Below are positions 12,831 to 25,482 of a stretch of DNA of 64,000 nt, in pieces; the stretch's first letter is position 1, and each line of letters begins with the position of its first letter. Position numbers and translations under genes: made by a program. The notes beneath the pieces are model-generated. The model was not told the DNA's origin. It ran no database searches and saw only the letters and a list, made by a program, of their open reading frames with translations. This DNA is from Seriola aureovittata (taxonomy: Eukaryota; Chordata; Actinopteri; Carangiformes; Carangidae). The stretch lies in the NCBI RefSeq assembly GCF_021018895.1, contig NC_079386.1:11525835-11589834 (forward strand), written 5' to 3'.

Positions 12831-13199
12831 ATCACATCTATCTAGTCATTACTTTGTATCATTATATGAACATGTGAAGTAGTGTAGCTTTAAATGATCA
12901 AATAATATAGCCAGTAATGGAATGTTTTTTTTAGCAATAGATCAAGACTCTTACCACTGGCTTAACTTAAACCAACATTTTTGGTAAGATTTGCATGAGT
13001 GAACTTATTAAAGAATTCAGATCATGATATGTACGCATTTTACAGTAAAAAATACAGACGTCGGGAATATCTGTTGAACAAACTATGTAATATGTTTGTA
13101 ATTAACCTCAAACATACAGTATGGTTGAGTTTAAGTTGTGACATCGTGTATCAAAATTCAGTGTCAGGACGATGTCTAAGCTGATGTTTGTTGGCTTTA

Positions 13200-13440
13200 A
13201 CTTGTGTTCTCAAGTAACCAAAATCCAACGTTTTACAAATGTCGCATGCCAGCGCAATCTTGACATATAAAATACTGACATTACAGTCATGAGCAAAACC
13301 CAGCGTCCTTTAAACGTCAGCAAAACATCTGCAAAATGTCAGAATGTTATTTATCCAACGCTAGATTTTAATGTCAGACCAATTTTCATTTCCAACCAAT
13401 ATTTAATGTCCAACTGACGTTAGATTCGTGTCTTTCTGAT
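13200..13440. repeat. degenerate CAACGT-type dispersed repeat
   Basis: AATCCAACGTTTTACAAATG, ACGTCAGCAAAACATCTGCA, TATCCAACGCTAGATTTTAA and TGTCCAACTGACGTTAGATT show loosely spaced CCAACG/ACGTT and TGTCAGA motifs. This resembles a fish dispersed repeat made of such motifs. Confidence 0.45.
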
Positions 13441-13682
13441 GGTGCATTAATGTGCAGTGGCTGCTGGGACTGTACATGCAGGTGCTCATATTTGCAAAAA
13501 TTGGCTGATGATGTCGTCCATGGCGGCAATATGGCAACAAAAACAAAACATGGCAAACACATATAGATTAAATATTGAAGGATAATGGAAACATTTCATT
13601 CCATGTTGTGTATGTACATTATGTTGGCATGAGACGATTGAAATGAGAGAAATCAGAGCAAATGGCCGCAATCCCTCTGCTT

Positions 13683-13709
13683 TGTGTGTGTGTGTGTGTG
13701 TGTGTGTGT
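13683..13709 (+). repeat. (TG)n microsatellite
   Basis: Uninterrupted TG followed by a T-run. Confidence 0.93.
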
Positions 13710-15314
13710 TTTTTCTATTTCTTTTTTTATCCCTGTTGATGGAGACTGCGTGGGTGGCTTCTAAGATCTCTGTTGAGCGCTGAGTGGACCTGGCTCTCAT
13801 CTCATCCACTTTCAACGAGGACTATCTGCCTCTCTCCTCATCTCTCTTCATGTAAAGTGGAACAGTCGTTCAAATACACGGCTATACATATATCTCTTAA
13901 CAAGCGATGAATCTAGATGTGGCCGCTGGGTTTCAGTGGCTGAGAGTAACTGTATATTCTTTGTATATGCATGCAGAGGTGAGGGCATGTTTGCATGTTT
14001 GCACACTTGAGTAAAAATTATTTTGGCAAGCACGCTGGAGGTTCATGTGCGAGACCGTGTGCACAAACAAACAACAACATACACTCAAATATATGCAACA
14101 CAAACTCAGGCGCACGGGCCGCATGCCCACATGCTAACACGCAAGCGTACGGGCATACCACTGTCTGCCCTTGTTTCTCTCACAAGTTTCTCTCAATCCT
14201 CCCACTTCCTTCCTCACTGCAGCCCTCCCTCCCGCGCTCAGATTGACAGCTGGGGCGAAAAGGAGAGTGGAGGGAGAGAGGAAGGAGGCCCTGAATAAAT
14301 GAACAGACAAATAAGTGAGTGCAGGACAGGTAATGGAACTCAGAAAGCAGGGCGGGAACGGAACAGTAAAGCCTAGTGATGTAAAGAGCAGTCAATAATT
14401 GAGTAGGCTTTTCATTATTGATAGCAGCTCTTTGTGAATTCATAAGAATCTGGGGGGTAGCCTGACCAGAGCTCAGTTTCGGACCAGGCAGCGGATACAG
14501 TATTTGAGAGTTTGGGAGGGTGGTAGCGTGTAGGAGCAGGATGCCCAGAGAGGAGGAACTTTTCCTCAGAAGTGGAGATGACGGGGGATATGTTTGCGTG
14601 CAAGGTCAGAGAGAGGAACACGTCTGCAAAGGCTGCAGGAGGGTTAGAGTGTCACAGTCAAGAGGCTAATTAAGGTCAATTTGGCGACAATGTCAGGTGG
14701 ACAGTGTCTGCAAAGTGATTGACAGGTCACTGAGAAGCCCCCCCCCCCGTCACTTTACAGAGGGAGGGTGCGTTGAGGACACATTGGCAGGTCACTCTGA
14801 GGGTAACACAGTTGGCTCTGTTAAGACAAGAGGAAAGATGTGTGCATATATAATACTTCTGATTAAGGTTTTTACACATCCAAAATTTTCACCCTGAAAT
14901 GACCCGTAGAAAACTTGTCCTTTTAAAAAAAGAAAAAAAAAAAAAGACCTGAGGACAGTCAGAACTGATCCAAATAGACCTGAGGATAATTACACAAAGT
15001 GTGGTTCAACGAAAAAGAAAACAGACCTCCACAGAGAGATAACGCCAACGCTGGAAGCAGCATGCTGAGCCACCAATTAACGAGCACCTGTGGTCAAAAA
15101 GAGTAACAAATACATTTCCCCCTGCACTCCAGTTCACACTGTAAAGTGAAGGGACACTCGCTGAAGACCAGGGTCCACAGTACAAAACATCACTGTCATG
15201 TATGAGAAAGAAAAGCATCCAATCCTCACATATGAGCTGCTGGAACTGCTAAAGAAATTATTTGATAATCAAAATAGTTGTAATTTTTTAAAACAGTTTT
15301 AACAAAACTCAACG

Positions 15315-15405
15315 TTAATAACCTTCATGAAGGCGGATTTCTTGCAGGACTATTGTGTAAGACTACATTAGTTTTCGCTAGGCATCGCCAGACTTGGTTA
15401 CCTGT
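15315..15405. repeat. TTCATGAAG-type short repeat, copy 1
   Basis: The order CCTTCATGAAGGCGGATTTC, then GACTATTGTGTAAGACTACA, then TTAGTTTTCGCTAGGCATCG matches the segment at 57060-57150. Confidence 0.5.
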
Positions 15406-16241
15406 GGATTCGTAAAGACATGGAAAATACAGGGCTCGCTTGACTATCCATTTGTGTTTGACAAAATACTGCAGATACTCGAAAGCCCTCTGTTCTGTAG
15501 ATAAGCTGTGAGGAAGAAAACGGACACATTTTTCCATTGAGGAAATTAATAAAGTCAGAAAAACAATTATTTTCTATTTCTAAATTGACGTGCTACAAAT
15601 TTGTAATTTGTAGACCTACAAGCATGTCCTTGTGTTTCCTTAGCCTACAGAGCAAATATTTTAATTGATTTTGGTGACATGATTTGTGTGCCAGTGCTTT
15701 TTTTCCTCTTTTGGAAAATAACTTTAAAAAAAAAAGGGGATTATAAAAAAAAAAAACAGAGAGAAATGAAGTGAATACACCAATTAAAGGCTCCATCTTC
15801 AATATTTTGACAAACTGCGTTAGTACGAAACACAGATATCACGTTCTGTGTTTGGAGATCATTCATAATATCCTCCATCCTGTTCAAATTCATGGGAATC
15901 CAAAAATACATTTCCTAAAAAAGGGGGTGGTGCGACGCCCTTGTGTGATCACACAAATGTTCACTGTTGTTTCTTAGAGCATCGCTTTGTCGGTTTGTGC
16001 ATTTCAGAAATTCTGTCAGAGAATTGCTTTTTTGTTTTTGAGTGATGAGTTGATAGATGCACACGTTTTGAATTGAAGTGCATTTACTTTTCAAAAACTT
16101 CCTTTCCTTTTATGATTTTGTTTGCTCAAATTTACAGGTCCATCCCCACTGATGGCTTACTTTTCATATCAGTTTACCGATTTTTTTTTTTTTCTTTTTT
16201 CTTTCTTGTACCGAACAGATACCACAGTGGTTGCTGCTGTG

Positions 16242-16242
<1 letters not shown>

Positions 16243-16313
<71 letters not shown>
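16243..16313 (+). repeat. long uninterrupted (TG)n microsatellite
   Basis: About 35 perfect TG units, preceded by a T-rich stretch. Confidence 0.97.
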
Positions 16314-16317
<4 letters not shown>

Positions 16318-18194
16318 GTGTGTTTACAATCTTTTGCTATCTCTTGTGTTTCCACTTTGCTGGCTTTGATAGCAAAATGTCTTAGGCGGTAAGGGAATGG
16401 GCTTTACAGCACCGGCTTCCAAGTCTTCTTTTATGTCAGTTTGAAAAGTTGTAGAGGAAGATATCTTAAAGGCCTTTTGAGTGTACATCGTTTGAATGTT
16501 AACCCTGTTGGGAACATGGTACATCGCATTACAATTGAGCCATTTAGCTGTGCGGTAATCCAGGGTGATTTACAATAACGTAGAGATTCAGTGACCTACT
16601 CAAGGACAAATAGCTTTTGAAGGCACCAAACATGTGAGGTGCCAGTTTAAGGACAGTTTGCTGAACCCTTCGCCTGAGTGGAGATTGTCCAATCATAGCT
16701 TAGCAACCATACCTAGGTGCAGCAGACCTCTCAAGCTTTCGCTTTTTCAATATGCATGGAGCTGGTCTAGCAATACTGTGTGTATATAATGGTGTTTGTT
16801 AGAGATGCAACAGGGCTGGGAAATGGCCGATTCATCCGTAATGAAAATATTTGTTAGCTCCAGCAGTAGTATAGAAATAGTTTGTAGGGTGTTGTTTTTT
16901 TTAAATTTTTTATTATTTATTTATTAAGGAATCAATTATAAAGTGTGTATCTCTGCTCTAACATACGCTGCAATTCTTAGCATGTCTGACAAGCTAGCCG
17001 CTAGCAATGGTATGTTATTCATTAACGACGTTAGTTCTTGGGGTTACAGGTTACGTTTGAAGTAGCACCGTTCGCAACCAGCACAAGCTGATTTTGACCT
17101 TAGCACCGCCCTGCTTTTTATTGAAGATGTTTACACTCCAGCACCGGCAGTCAGTTGACCTGTGATAACGCTGCATTTTCCAAACACAACTGTTAGTACT
17201 CATCCTTAAAGCCTTTTCTGTTTCAAGGTTAAAAGTGGAAACAAATAATAAATAATTGTGCCAAACACGCTGGGACCAAAATAACAGTTTGATCTCATGT
17301 TTTTTTTGACTGGGATGTTTATTTTTAGCCTGTTAGCATGATATGAATGTAGCCATGAGGTGCATATTTAAGATCTCTTTACACAGTTCTCGTTTTAAGT
17401 CAGCAGGAAATCGAGGGCCCATTTAAAGAAAAAAAAATGGACTAAATGACTAAATGTTGTAAAATTATCATTGTAAACTGTGAGAACTGAAAGCCACACA
17501 GATGTTGCAACAATAGCGAAGGGGGACAGGGCTCAATTTCTTAAACCACAAAACAAGACAGTTGCAAATTTATATCATATCAAATCAAATAGTCCCTCAA
17601 ACCAAAATAAACTACTTTGCAAAATGTATTTACACCTTTCAGTGACTTTTCTCTGTTGGTTTCCAGGTTGAGACAAATTAGTGGATTCATAGAACTGTAG
17701 CTGTGTCTCATTAGAAGCTATATTTTTTTTAATTGTGTATTTTAATTAGGTGTTGTCTTTGACTAAAATTACCCCTACCACATCTTGCTTGAGGCATGCA
17801 AATTTCAGAGAAGCAGCTATCTATATCCTTAGTGCCAGACTTTGCACTTTTCAGCTTTGCAGGATATTCTTTTTCCAGAGGCATAAGTTAATTTTCACCA
17901 ATCATGGCTCATCCTGTGTTTCAATTACTTTTGTTTTAGACTGGAATTGCCTGCATCACTATGCAGGGAAGGTTTAGCAGCCAACGAGCCAATGTAACTC
18001 ACTTAAGGGATGAAGAAATGATGAATTAACACTATAATTCAAAGACTTTAAGATGCCCTGATCTCTCTTTGTCTACTTTTCTTCCTGGCTTGTCTTGGTT
18101 TCACTCTCTTTTGCGCACTCACACTTTTGTCCTCATTCACCATCTACCTCTCTTTTTCTCTGTTTCTGTCTCTCACTCATGCACGTGTCCACAG

Positions 18195-18388
18195 GGGAGC
18201 GCCAGGAGTGGATGGAAACTCTTCAGACGGCCACGCGCCCCCCTGCCTGCGGCTCCCAGAAGCCCTCCGACAGCCTCTCCCACCCCTCCTCCACAAACAA
18301 ACGAGGTTTGCTGGAGCTCCGTGGTTACAAAGGCAGAGTGCTGGTGTCCCTGGCGGGGAGTAAAGTCAGGCTCTGCAAAACAGAACAG
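18195..18388 (+). CDS. arap2: arap2 exon: PH1 C-terminal helix, linker, start of PH2
   Basis: The exon is 194 nt. Two bases complete Gly41, then 64 codons encode residues 42-105 and it ends in phase 0 at ACAG|gtactt. Residues 42-50 (ERQEWMETL) are the C-terminal alpha helix of PH1, with the near-invariant PH tryptophan at residue 46. Residues 52-77 form a Ser/Pro-rich linker of low conservation. From about residue 78 the GLLELRGYKG motif opens PH2 and continues to LCKTEQ. The linker plus LELRGYK arrangement is characteristic of ARAP proteins, where PH1 and PH2 sit in tandem before the ArfGAP domain. The acceptor lies after a long CT-rich tract (18061-18180). The exon is GC-rich compared with its flanks, as expected for coding sequence. 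Confidence 0.9.
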
Positions 18389-18789
18389 GTACTTCCAACA
18401 CCACTGGGACTTCCTCTCTACAGGATGACAGCTTCCTGTTTGAAAGAGGTAGATAATAATCACAGCCTATTTGAAGCAGATGAGGCGGAGATGGAGAGGT
18501 TCATGAAAGAGATGGAGATGTTCATGAATGTGTAATGCAAAAAGTAAATATATATGTGTGAAAATGCTTTAGGGTTTACTTACTATTTTCTACTCTGTCT
18601 TCAGTGGGTACAATCACATGGTAGCACACAGGAACAACCAACTTATTTATGCAACTTTAATGACATGCAAGCGCAGCCATGAAGGTCCAGAATAGGTTGG
18701 AACAGGATGTGTTTAGTAAATATGTAGTTAGTGGGAGCAGTACCTTAGTAGCACAATCCTCAATAATGTCCAAACAAATCACGTTCTCT

Positions 18790-19080
18790 TCAGTGCCAGA
18801 TTAACCCGCAAGGGCACCTGGGGTAAAATTTTATTCTGGCCCCTTTTAGTGGTCATTTTGTTATACGCAAATTTATTTTGGACTTAAGACACACCATGTA
18901 GGTATTGTGGAATCCACTGCCAGGCCTTTATTTCTTATGTTGATATTGTGTAGTTGCAATTGATAAAATTACTACTTACCAGTTGACACACCGTGAATAC
19001 AGAACCTTTGACATCCTTGAAGGTTTGGGACCCTGGGGCAATTTCTTGCTTTGCCCAGCTCCTCTCACCAACTTTAAAAG
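18790..19080. repeat. possible DNA-element fragment
   Basis: CAGTGCCAGATTAACCCGCA, GGCACCTGGGGTAAAATTTT and GGGACCCTGGGGCAATTTCT recall the ends of a fish DNA-element family. Terminal repeats could not be verified by eye. Confidence 0.3.
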
Positions 19081-20063
19081 TAGTCCGGTCTAGGCTGGTC
19101 AGGCAGCAGCACCACAGCCCTTTTTGCTCTTAGTACTCAATCCAAAGAGAGAGAGAAGTATCATTGCTGCCCAGTGAATGACCAGTAAGTCCGGTCAGCC
19201 CAAGTGACCGCAGGTGATCTCTGATGTCCCCAGTGCCCCTCTGGTAGACCCAATTGACCCAAAAGTGCCCCAAAATTCTTTCCTAATTGTCCCAACTGCC
19301 CCAATAATTAGGGGTTAGAGCGAACTATAGGGTAAAAATCAGCCCTAATAGTAATTTGTGGAGCAGTGTTGGTGTCTCTTTTTCATTTTGAAAGTAGCAA
19401 AGTTGTCATGTTTTAGACTGTTGTGCTGGATTCACTGTGGCATGCAGCCTTGGTTTGCAGTTGGTTGAATGCATTCTGTGAATTGTTTGAAGTGAGATTT
19501 TGATCGTCTCCATTTTAATTTTGAGCTATATGTAACTATAACATCCATCCTCACACAACAAGCATGAGTGACAGGATGATGACTTTTAGGAGGATAGATA
19601 TATCAAAGTGAAGCTTTTTCTTTGTGCCATAGATAGATTGTAATAACATATGCAGGGATATAATTTTGTTTTCTGAAAGTATGATTTGCTTTTTGTTTCC
19701 ACTAATTACTTTTGATTGACACTTTTGCAATTATTGCAGACAAATTCTGCAAAACATTTAAAGAGCAAGACATAGAAGGAGATTGATGTGAAAGGGAGAG
19801 AAGAGAGTTGTGCTAAGACTGGTGTGCTGCTTGCTGAAATTCATAAAGTTAAGTATTGACCATCTGCCCATACACAGGTGTGGCTACTACCGATGGCTGT
19901 CAGTGTTCCGCTACTTTGTGGACACGAGCTGAAACCCACACTTGTCTCCGCGCGACTGCAGTTTCATCTGACTGAATGTGAGCTGTCAGAGGCAGACAGG
20001 TGTCACAATGTTATTAGTATGCGAGGATCCTCCAACTGCAGCGCCTCGTCCATTCGCATCTTT

Positions 20064-20071
20064 ATGCAAAT
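20064..20071 (+). promoter_or_regulatory. POU octamer ATGCAAAT
   Basis: A perfect octamer motif in a unique segment (about 19960-20110). A single 8-mer occurs often by chance. Confidence 0.3.
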
Positions 20072-21289
20072 GCTCGGTGCAGAACAGCAAGACGGGGAGG
20101 GAGAAGTAGCAAGTAGCAAGTTTGTTTAAAAATAGAAAAAGAGAAGTTCATACTGTTCAAAGATGACAGCTGCACTGACTTTAGTTTGTCAAGGTCCAAA
20201 ATATTGCAAGGACAAACATATTTACTATTATTTCTCACACTGAATAGGAGACTAGAAGTGGGTCTAACATGCGTTTGTGACCCTTTTCAAACAACGGTGT
20301 TTTTCATCTGTAGTGGAATTTGCACGCAACTTATGACTTTAATGAGTGAATACATTATAGGAGGAGAGAACCAGCTTGTTTTGGGACAACTAAAATGTGC
20401 ATTTTTTTTTTTCTTTTGAGATCTTTTTCAGTGTTTTCTGCATTTAATTATATTTTAGCATATTTTCCCCTCTGTTAAATTTGCAATTATCTACTGATTC
20501 AAAAAGCTTATTAAATATTCCCAAACATTATTTGTCTAAATATACCCAGTTGGTTTCAGTGAATATTTATGCAGTAACTTTTTGGGCTATTAATCAAGTT
20601 CCTATTTTATTTAAAAAACAAGGCGTTTAAGATGATCTCCTGATGACCTCCTGAAACCACCCCTGCTTTAGATGGCAAGTGATAACCTGCAAGAATAGAA
20701 AGATAAAAACTTTCTGAATGTGGTCAAAAAAAAGGTTGGTTTGGTATGAACCTCCTGTAAAGCATGTGGCTTGAAATCCTCAGCTTCTCCTCAAGCAAAT
20801 ATTGACAGTGCTGTACCTGCATTTCAAACTTTATGTGACTTTATTCCCGTTACCTCGGACTTCATGTGTACTTCATATTCCTGAGACTGTGCTGTATTTA
20901 CTTTATGGCATACTCTTGTCCTGTTTTTGCAATAACTAAACAAACAATTAATGAGTATAGTTTTAAAAGTTAGGAAAAACCTGGAGTCTTTAAGGTTAAA
21001 ACCCTCTGGAAGATGAATACAGTATTTCTGATGAATATTTACAGCCTTTAAATGACTACTCCTGACATTATTTCACTTGCAAAAATGTTGGCGGCTCTTA
21101 AAAGATGGATCTAAAAAACATGAGTGGTCAGTATTGATTAAGCTGAGTGTCAAGATATTTTTAACATGTAGTACCTGTTATTGATCAAGCTCAAAAACCC
21201 TGGGTCCTACGCTTATCTCTTATTGACCACCCCTGCCTGTAAATGGCGCCACATCCAATGTCTCCACATCCCCAGTCTGTAACACAGGT

Positions 21290-22030
21290 TTTATGTAAAA
21301 AAAAAAACTGAGTTGCTTTCTTGCTGAGATCTGGATGAGAAGATTGATACCATTATCTTGTCTATGTGTTAAGTATGAAGATAGAAGCAGGAGGCCCTTA
21401 GCTTAGCATAAAGACACATGAGGAAAACAGTGTGCAGAGTTAAAAAAAAATACCTGCCATCAACACCTCTAAAGCTCACTAATTAACATATTGTATCTCA
21501 TTTGTTTAATCCATAAGCCGTGTTTTAAACGTGATGAATTGTGGTTTTACAGTTGAAACTACAACATTAGGGTTTTGTTTTTACATTTCTGTTTGTGTAC
21601 GGATTAAACAAGTGAGAAATGTTAATTACTGATGTTTAGAGGTCTTTGCAAGTGTACTTTTGAATTTCGGATAGAGCCGGGCTAAGTGTTTCTCCCTGCT
21701 TTCACTCTCTATGCTAAGCTAAGCTGTCTGGCTAATGTTTGCTAAGAAATAGTTATAGCACGTAACTCCCCATGGCACGAATTTATCGATTTTGCCTTTC
21801 TGTTTTTGTACTGAATAAAAAAAGAGGTGGTGGTCAGGCGTGTTTTGTAACTTTGGCCATACGAGCCAAGTTTTAGCTTTTTTAACCTGCTTCCAGTCTT
21901 TATGCTAGCCTGTAGGCTAATAGCCTCCTGACTTTAGCTCCAGACTCGATACAGAGACATGCGAGTGGTGTCAATCTTCTCATCTAACTCCTGGCAACAT
22001 GTTCAGCTATTCCTCAAAGTCATTTTCTCT
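21290..22030. repeat. palindromic foldback repeat, copy 2 of 4
   Basis: The clearest copy of a dispersed family marked by GCTTAGCATAAAGAC. The left arm has CTTAGCTTAGCATAAAGAC at about 21397-21415 and CTAATTAACATATTGTATCT at 21479-21498. The right arm has the inverse: GGATTAAACAAGTGAGAAAT at 21601-21620, AATGTTAATTACTGATGTTT near 21618-21637 and ATGCTAAGCTAAGC at 21711-21724. The inverted arms centre near 21555. A further unit from about 21850 repeats GTCTTTATGCTAGCC and the ATCTTCTCATCTAACTC phrase. No open frame or transposase is seen. Confidence 0.7.
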
Positions 22031-23154
22031 GACTGATTTCCAGTAGTTGAATAGTAGTACCTTTGTTAATTCAATGCCTTGACATGCTGCTAAAATATTA
22101 GCATGCTTAGTTGTGGGGCATTTTACTTTGGAGGCTTTTGTTAAATGAACAAAGAGCCCAAAAAGTCAGAGTAGCTTTCCTTGTATTATTGTGTACTCAG
22201 AATATATTCTTACAGAGTCATACATTCTCTTTCATAACTTACATCTCCTTTTAGCCGTGGAATAAAGGAGAGATAAGTTTTCTCTTACTCATAGATTCTC
22301 TTGAGTCTTTTTTTTTATTTTTTTTTATTTGATGTCAGTCCAATTAAGCCCTGATAGTCCCTGCTCATGTTCAGAGACTCTTTTCTCTGCCTACTCCTGT
22401 CCCGGCAGCAAGACATCTTATCTGAGATGGAAAGATACCTCACAGCAGTGATACTATTTCTTAAAGTGCCTCACACGTATTTGTGTGCATATTTGATAAT
22501 GCTGCACGCATTCAACTCATTTCCATCCCTCCTTGGCTCTCATTTCGTTTCGCTCGCTCTTGTAGTTTTGTTGTTTGCCTTTCATTATTTTCTTCATTAA
22601 GGTGAACAAACATCTTTGTTAGAATTCTCTTTTGGGTATCACTCCATGTCAGCACATTTCCACTTCCTTGATCTGAGACAGCTAGAGTAACGGAGGGAAA
22701 GGGAGAATCTGAGAGAGAACAAATTAATTGTATTATTTCAGCTTACAAGCTAAATCCCTGGCATAAATGCAGCCGGAGCGGCAGTTCTTTTTTGACAAAA
22801 GAGGAAGAGACAGAAACAAAGAGATAGAACTAGAGAGATGAAGTGAGAGGGATGGAGGGAGCGCTTTGGTGCAGGGGTCGCATGAGTGAGAAACGAGCGT
22901 TGGTGGGCTATAAGAAAAGGAGAGAGTGATGGAGAGCAGGAGGGAGGTAGACCGTTGCCCCGTTCAAGTTCAGTGGAGTGGAGTATTTAATCTAACATGA
23001 TGAACGAGCTATTGGAAACATCATCCTCCCAGCTCCTCCTTCACCACCCCTACCCCATTTCTCATGGACCGTAAGCCCGGTGATGGAGCTGTGTTTAAGG
23101 TCATTTAAACACTAAGGTAAAAGAAAGTCAGACAGTGCACAAAGTGTGTCACGC

Positions 23155-23173
23155 GCACACACACACACACACA
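23155..23173 (+). repeat. short (CA)n microsatellite
   Basis: CA units preceded by CGCG. Confidence 0.85.
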
Positions 23174-23869
23174 TTTACTCTGAGAATGATCTCCCTGACA
23201 TGGGCTGCATAGGCAGATCGTTACAACCAGAGCAACTTGTTTCATGTCCTATCATCTCATACATCACAAGAGTTATCTGGTTTGTCTTCACACCAGTAGC
23301 TGATTGATTGTTTGTTGGATGATCATATTTCTTCCTGCCATCTCATATGTAAACCGGTTCCTGCAAGCGTACTTGAACAGTTTTTTTATTTTTATTTTTC
23401 TACAATGAAATCTTGGCTCGTGATTGGCTGAACAAAAACTTTTGCCAGATATCTTTTTCTTGTACTTTAATTCCTACTTAGCAAAAGTTACACATACAGT
23501 AGAGCCTTCTCTGGTGGAAAAGGTATTCTGAGTATACAATAACAGTGAGACCCAGAATTTAATTAATCTCTGCTTTAATTAAATCTCTTTCTCATTTGCT
23601 CTTCTCAAGATCGTCTTTGTAACAATTAACAACATCCCAAGACTGCAAGGCCGTTTTGTAGAATTTGTGACACAAGAGTGACTTTGCTTCCGCTGAGGCC
23701 TTCCTCTTGTAATGAGTTTTGTTTCTTTTCGCATACCTAATACAGCTCAAAGAGCGAATTTTAAATACTGTGGCTGTAATTCTGTTTTTTTTTTTTGGCT
23801 TGTTGGGTGGCAGCACAACAATCTGCACATACTCACATGATGACAGCAGGTACATTTTGAACCATGTTC

Positions 23870-24060
23870 CACCAATTTAGCTAGTTAGCATGCTAACATT
23901 TTAAGATAGTACCGCTAGGGCTGATGGGAATGTCCAGTGGAATTTCAGGGAACATCATGGTCTGTACAAAAATTCATAGCACTCCATCCAAAGGCTGGTG
24001 GACCGACTGACTGACACTGACATCCCGAGGGCTAGCATTACTAGCATGGCTAAAGAATAT
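23870..24060. repeat. GATGGGAATGTC-type dispersed repeat, fragment
   Basis: GTTAGCATGCTAACATTTTA, GGGCTGATGGGAATGTC and TCATAGCACTCCATCCAAAG belong to the same family as 2560-2720 and 63040-63400. TAGCATGCTA is itself a perfect 10-bp palindrome. Confidence 0.5.
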
Positions 24061-24329
24061 TTCTTAGCGCATCTTTAAATATTGAGTTGGATTTTCAAAG
24101 TTTTGTCTGAACAGTCATGTGGTTCACACTAAGATCCACCCAGGTTGGTGCTTCACTGTAAATTGACTCATTTGGGATTAGAACCTCAACCTCAGGACCT
24201 TTTATGCTACCAAAGCTACTCTTAAAACCTACTCTTTATCAGCTCAGTCTAACTCACACACTGAAGCAGCAGTCAGACTCATAAAGCCTTTATAGCCGTG
24301 TTCCACATGCACAGTAAAGTTTTATGAAA

Positions 24330-24470
24330 TATTTTTGACCAAATGTGACTCTCAGACCTGTGGAATGACTTGCACTGGCTGCTGGTTGCAGTTCAAAACC
24401 TCTCCTTAACTCAATACAGGATTTTCAGATGTATTTCCAGAATATGTGTTTTTCTTTTTTTAGTAAGTTA
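24330..24470 (+). pseudogene. possible L2-like LINE 3' fragment
   Basis: Around 24365-24430 the translated phrase DLHWLLV and, a little later, QYRIF resemble the LHWLPV-x-x-RI-x-FK motif near the C terminus of L2-type RT proteins. The match is short and the frame is broken. I see nothing else of the element around it. Confidence 0.35.
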
Positions 24471-25455
24471 CTTTTTCCTCAGGTCTATTAGAAGTTCATT
24501 CATCACTTGCCTCTTTCTGTTTCTCTCTTTTGTCTCTATACATTTATTTGTCTATTTCCGCGTCTCTTCTATCCACTATCATTGTCCATAGCTCCTCACT
24601 TTCCTTGGACTCTGTCTCGCTGCCTGATGTTTAAAATAAAAGTCTTTTGTCTCCATTGAGTGTGTGCTCTTTTAAACTCCCCTACCCCTTTGTGAGACGG
24701 TCTTACCCTGCATGCTTTTAGAGCAGTTTAAGTGGTTGAGTGGACATGGAATTGGAGATAGAAGTAGAGGCCGCCTCTACTTGTCTGGCTTCTTTTAGAG
24801 CAGCTTGGCACTCTGGAGTGACTGACTCACACAATAAGAGGTTGAAAAGCTTTGAAAGAAATTATAATTGGATGCATGACTAGAATATTCAGAGTAAGCC
24901 TTTGCTTAGCACTTATCAGGTTAAGGTTATTCATTATAGGCGCAAGAGAAATGCTTTTTCTCTTGCAGGAATTTGGTGTGTTTACTTGATTTGAGTTGAT
25001 TTTTTTTTTTTTTTTTTGCTTCTCTGAGTTCAGTTTGAGTTCAAGTTTTTGGAGATTATTTATGTGGTCTGGTTTGTGGACAAAAAGTAGCCAAAAAAAA
25101 TTTGCGCATGCGCACGAACATTTGCCTAAGGGCCCTCTCCCCCTGTAAGCACCTTTATTGCCACCTACCCCTCGGCTGTTGTAATTGGGTGAGTTATTTT
25201 TACCTCTAATGCCTTTCCTTCCTCTTTCCATCCTTCCTTCCCTCCATCCTTGGTGAATTAATTGGAGAGGGCAGGAGGCCACGGCACATATTGGGTAGGT
25301 AACGAGTGGCGAGGGCTGGACGGCCGCTAACACCCAGTGCTCTAATTGGCTGCCTGAGAGGGATGAGGGTCATTAGGTATAGGTGACTGCTTTGCCCTCT
25401 CAGCACAGTCACACACTAACATGCCCATACATTCAGACAGGCGGGAAGGATCGTG

Positions 25456-25482
25456 CGTGTGTGTGTGTGTGTGTGTGTGTGC
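25456..25482 (+). repeat. (TG)n microsatellite
   Basis: Perfect GT/TG run bounded by CG and CA. Confidence 0.93.

Larger units (their letters stand above)
7717..18194 (+). other. arap2: arap2 intron (10,478 bp)
   Basis: No exon or RNA gene was recognised. The intron begins with a roughly 300-bp pyrimidine-rich tract (7735-8045). It then has a foldback-family repeat (about 8150-8850), an internally deleted DNA transposon (10391-10688), a long purine-rich block (about 11279-12080), dispersed repeats (12600-12830, 13200-13440, 15315-15405) and TG microsatellites (13683-13709, 16243-16313). It ends in a CT-rich tract and CACAG at 18190-18194. The stretches 8850-10390 and 14200-16200 look like ordinary AT-rich unique intron. 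Confidence 0.8.

Noticed and set aside
16790..17340. hAT-like element suggested by CAGGGCTGGGAAATGG
   Set aside because: No matching inverted end or 8-bp duplication could be located, so it was not listed.
24827..25333. 168-codon open frame on the minus strand
   Set aside because: Runs through a T-run and low-complexity Lys/Arg-rich sequence; not protein-like, although the GC-rich part may be regulatory.
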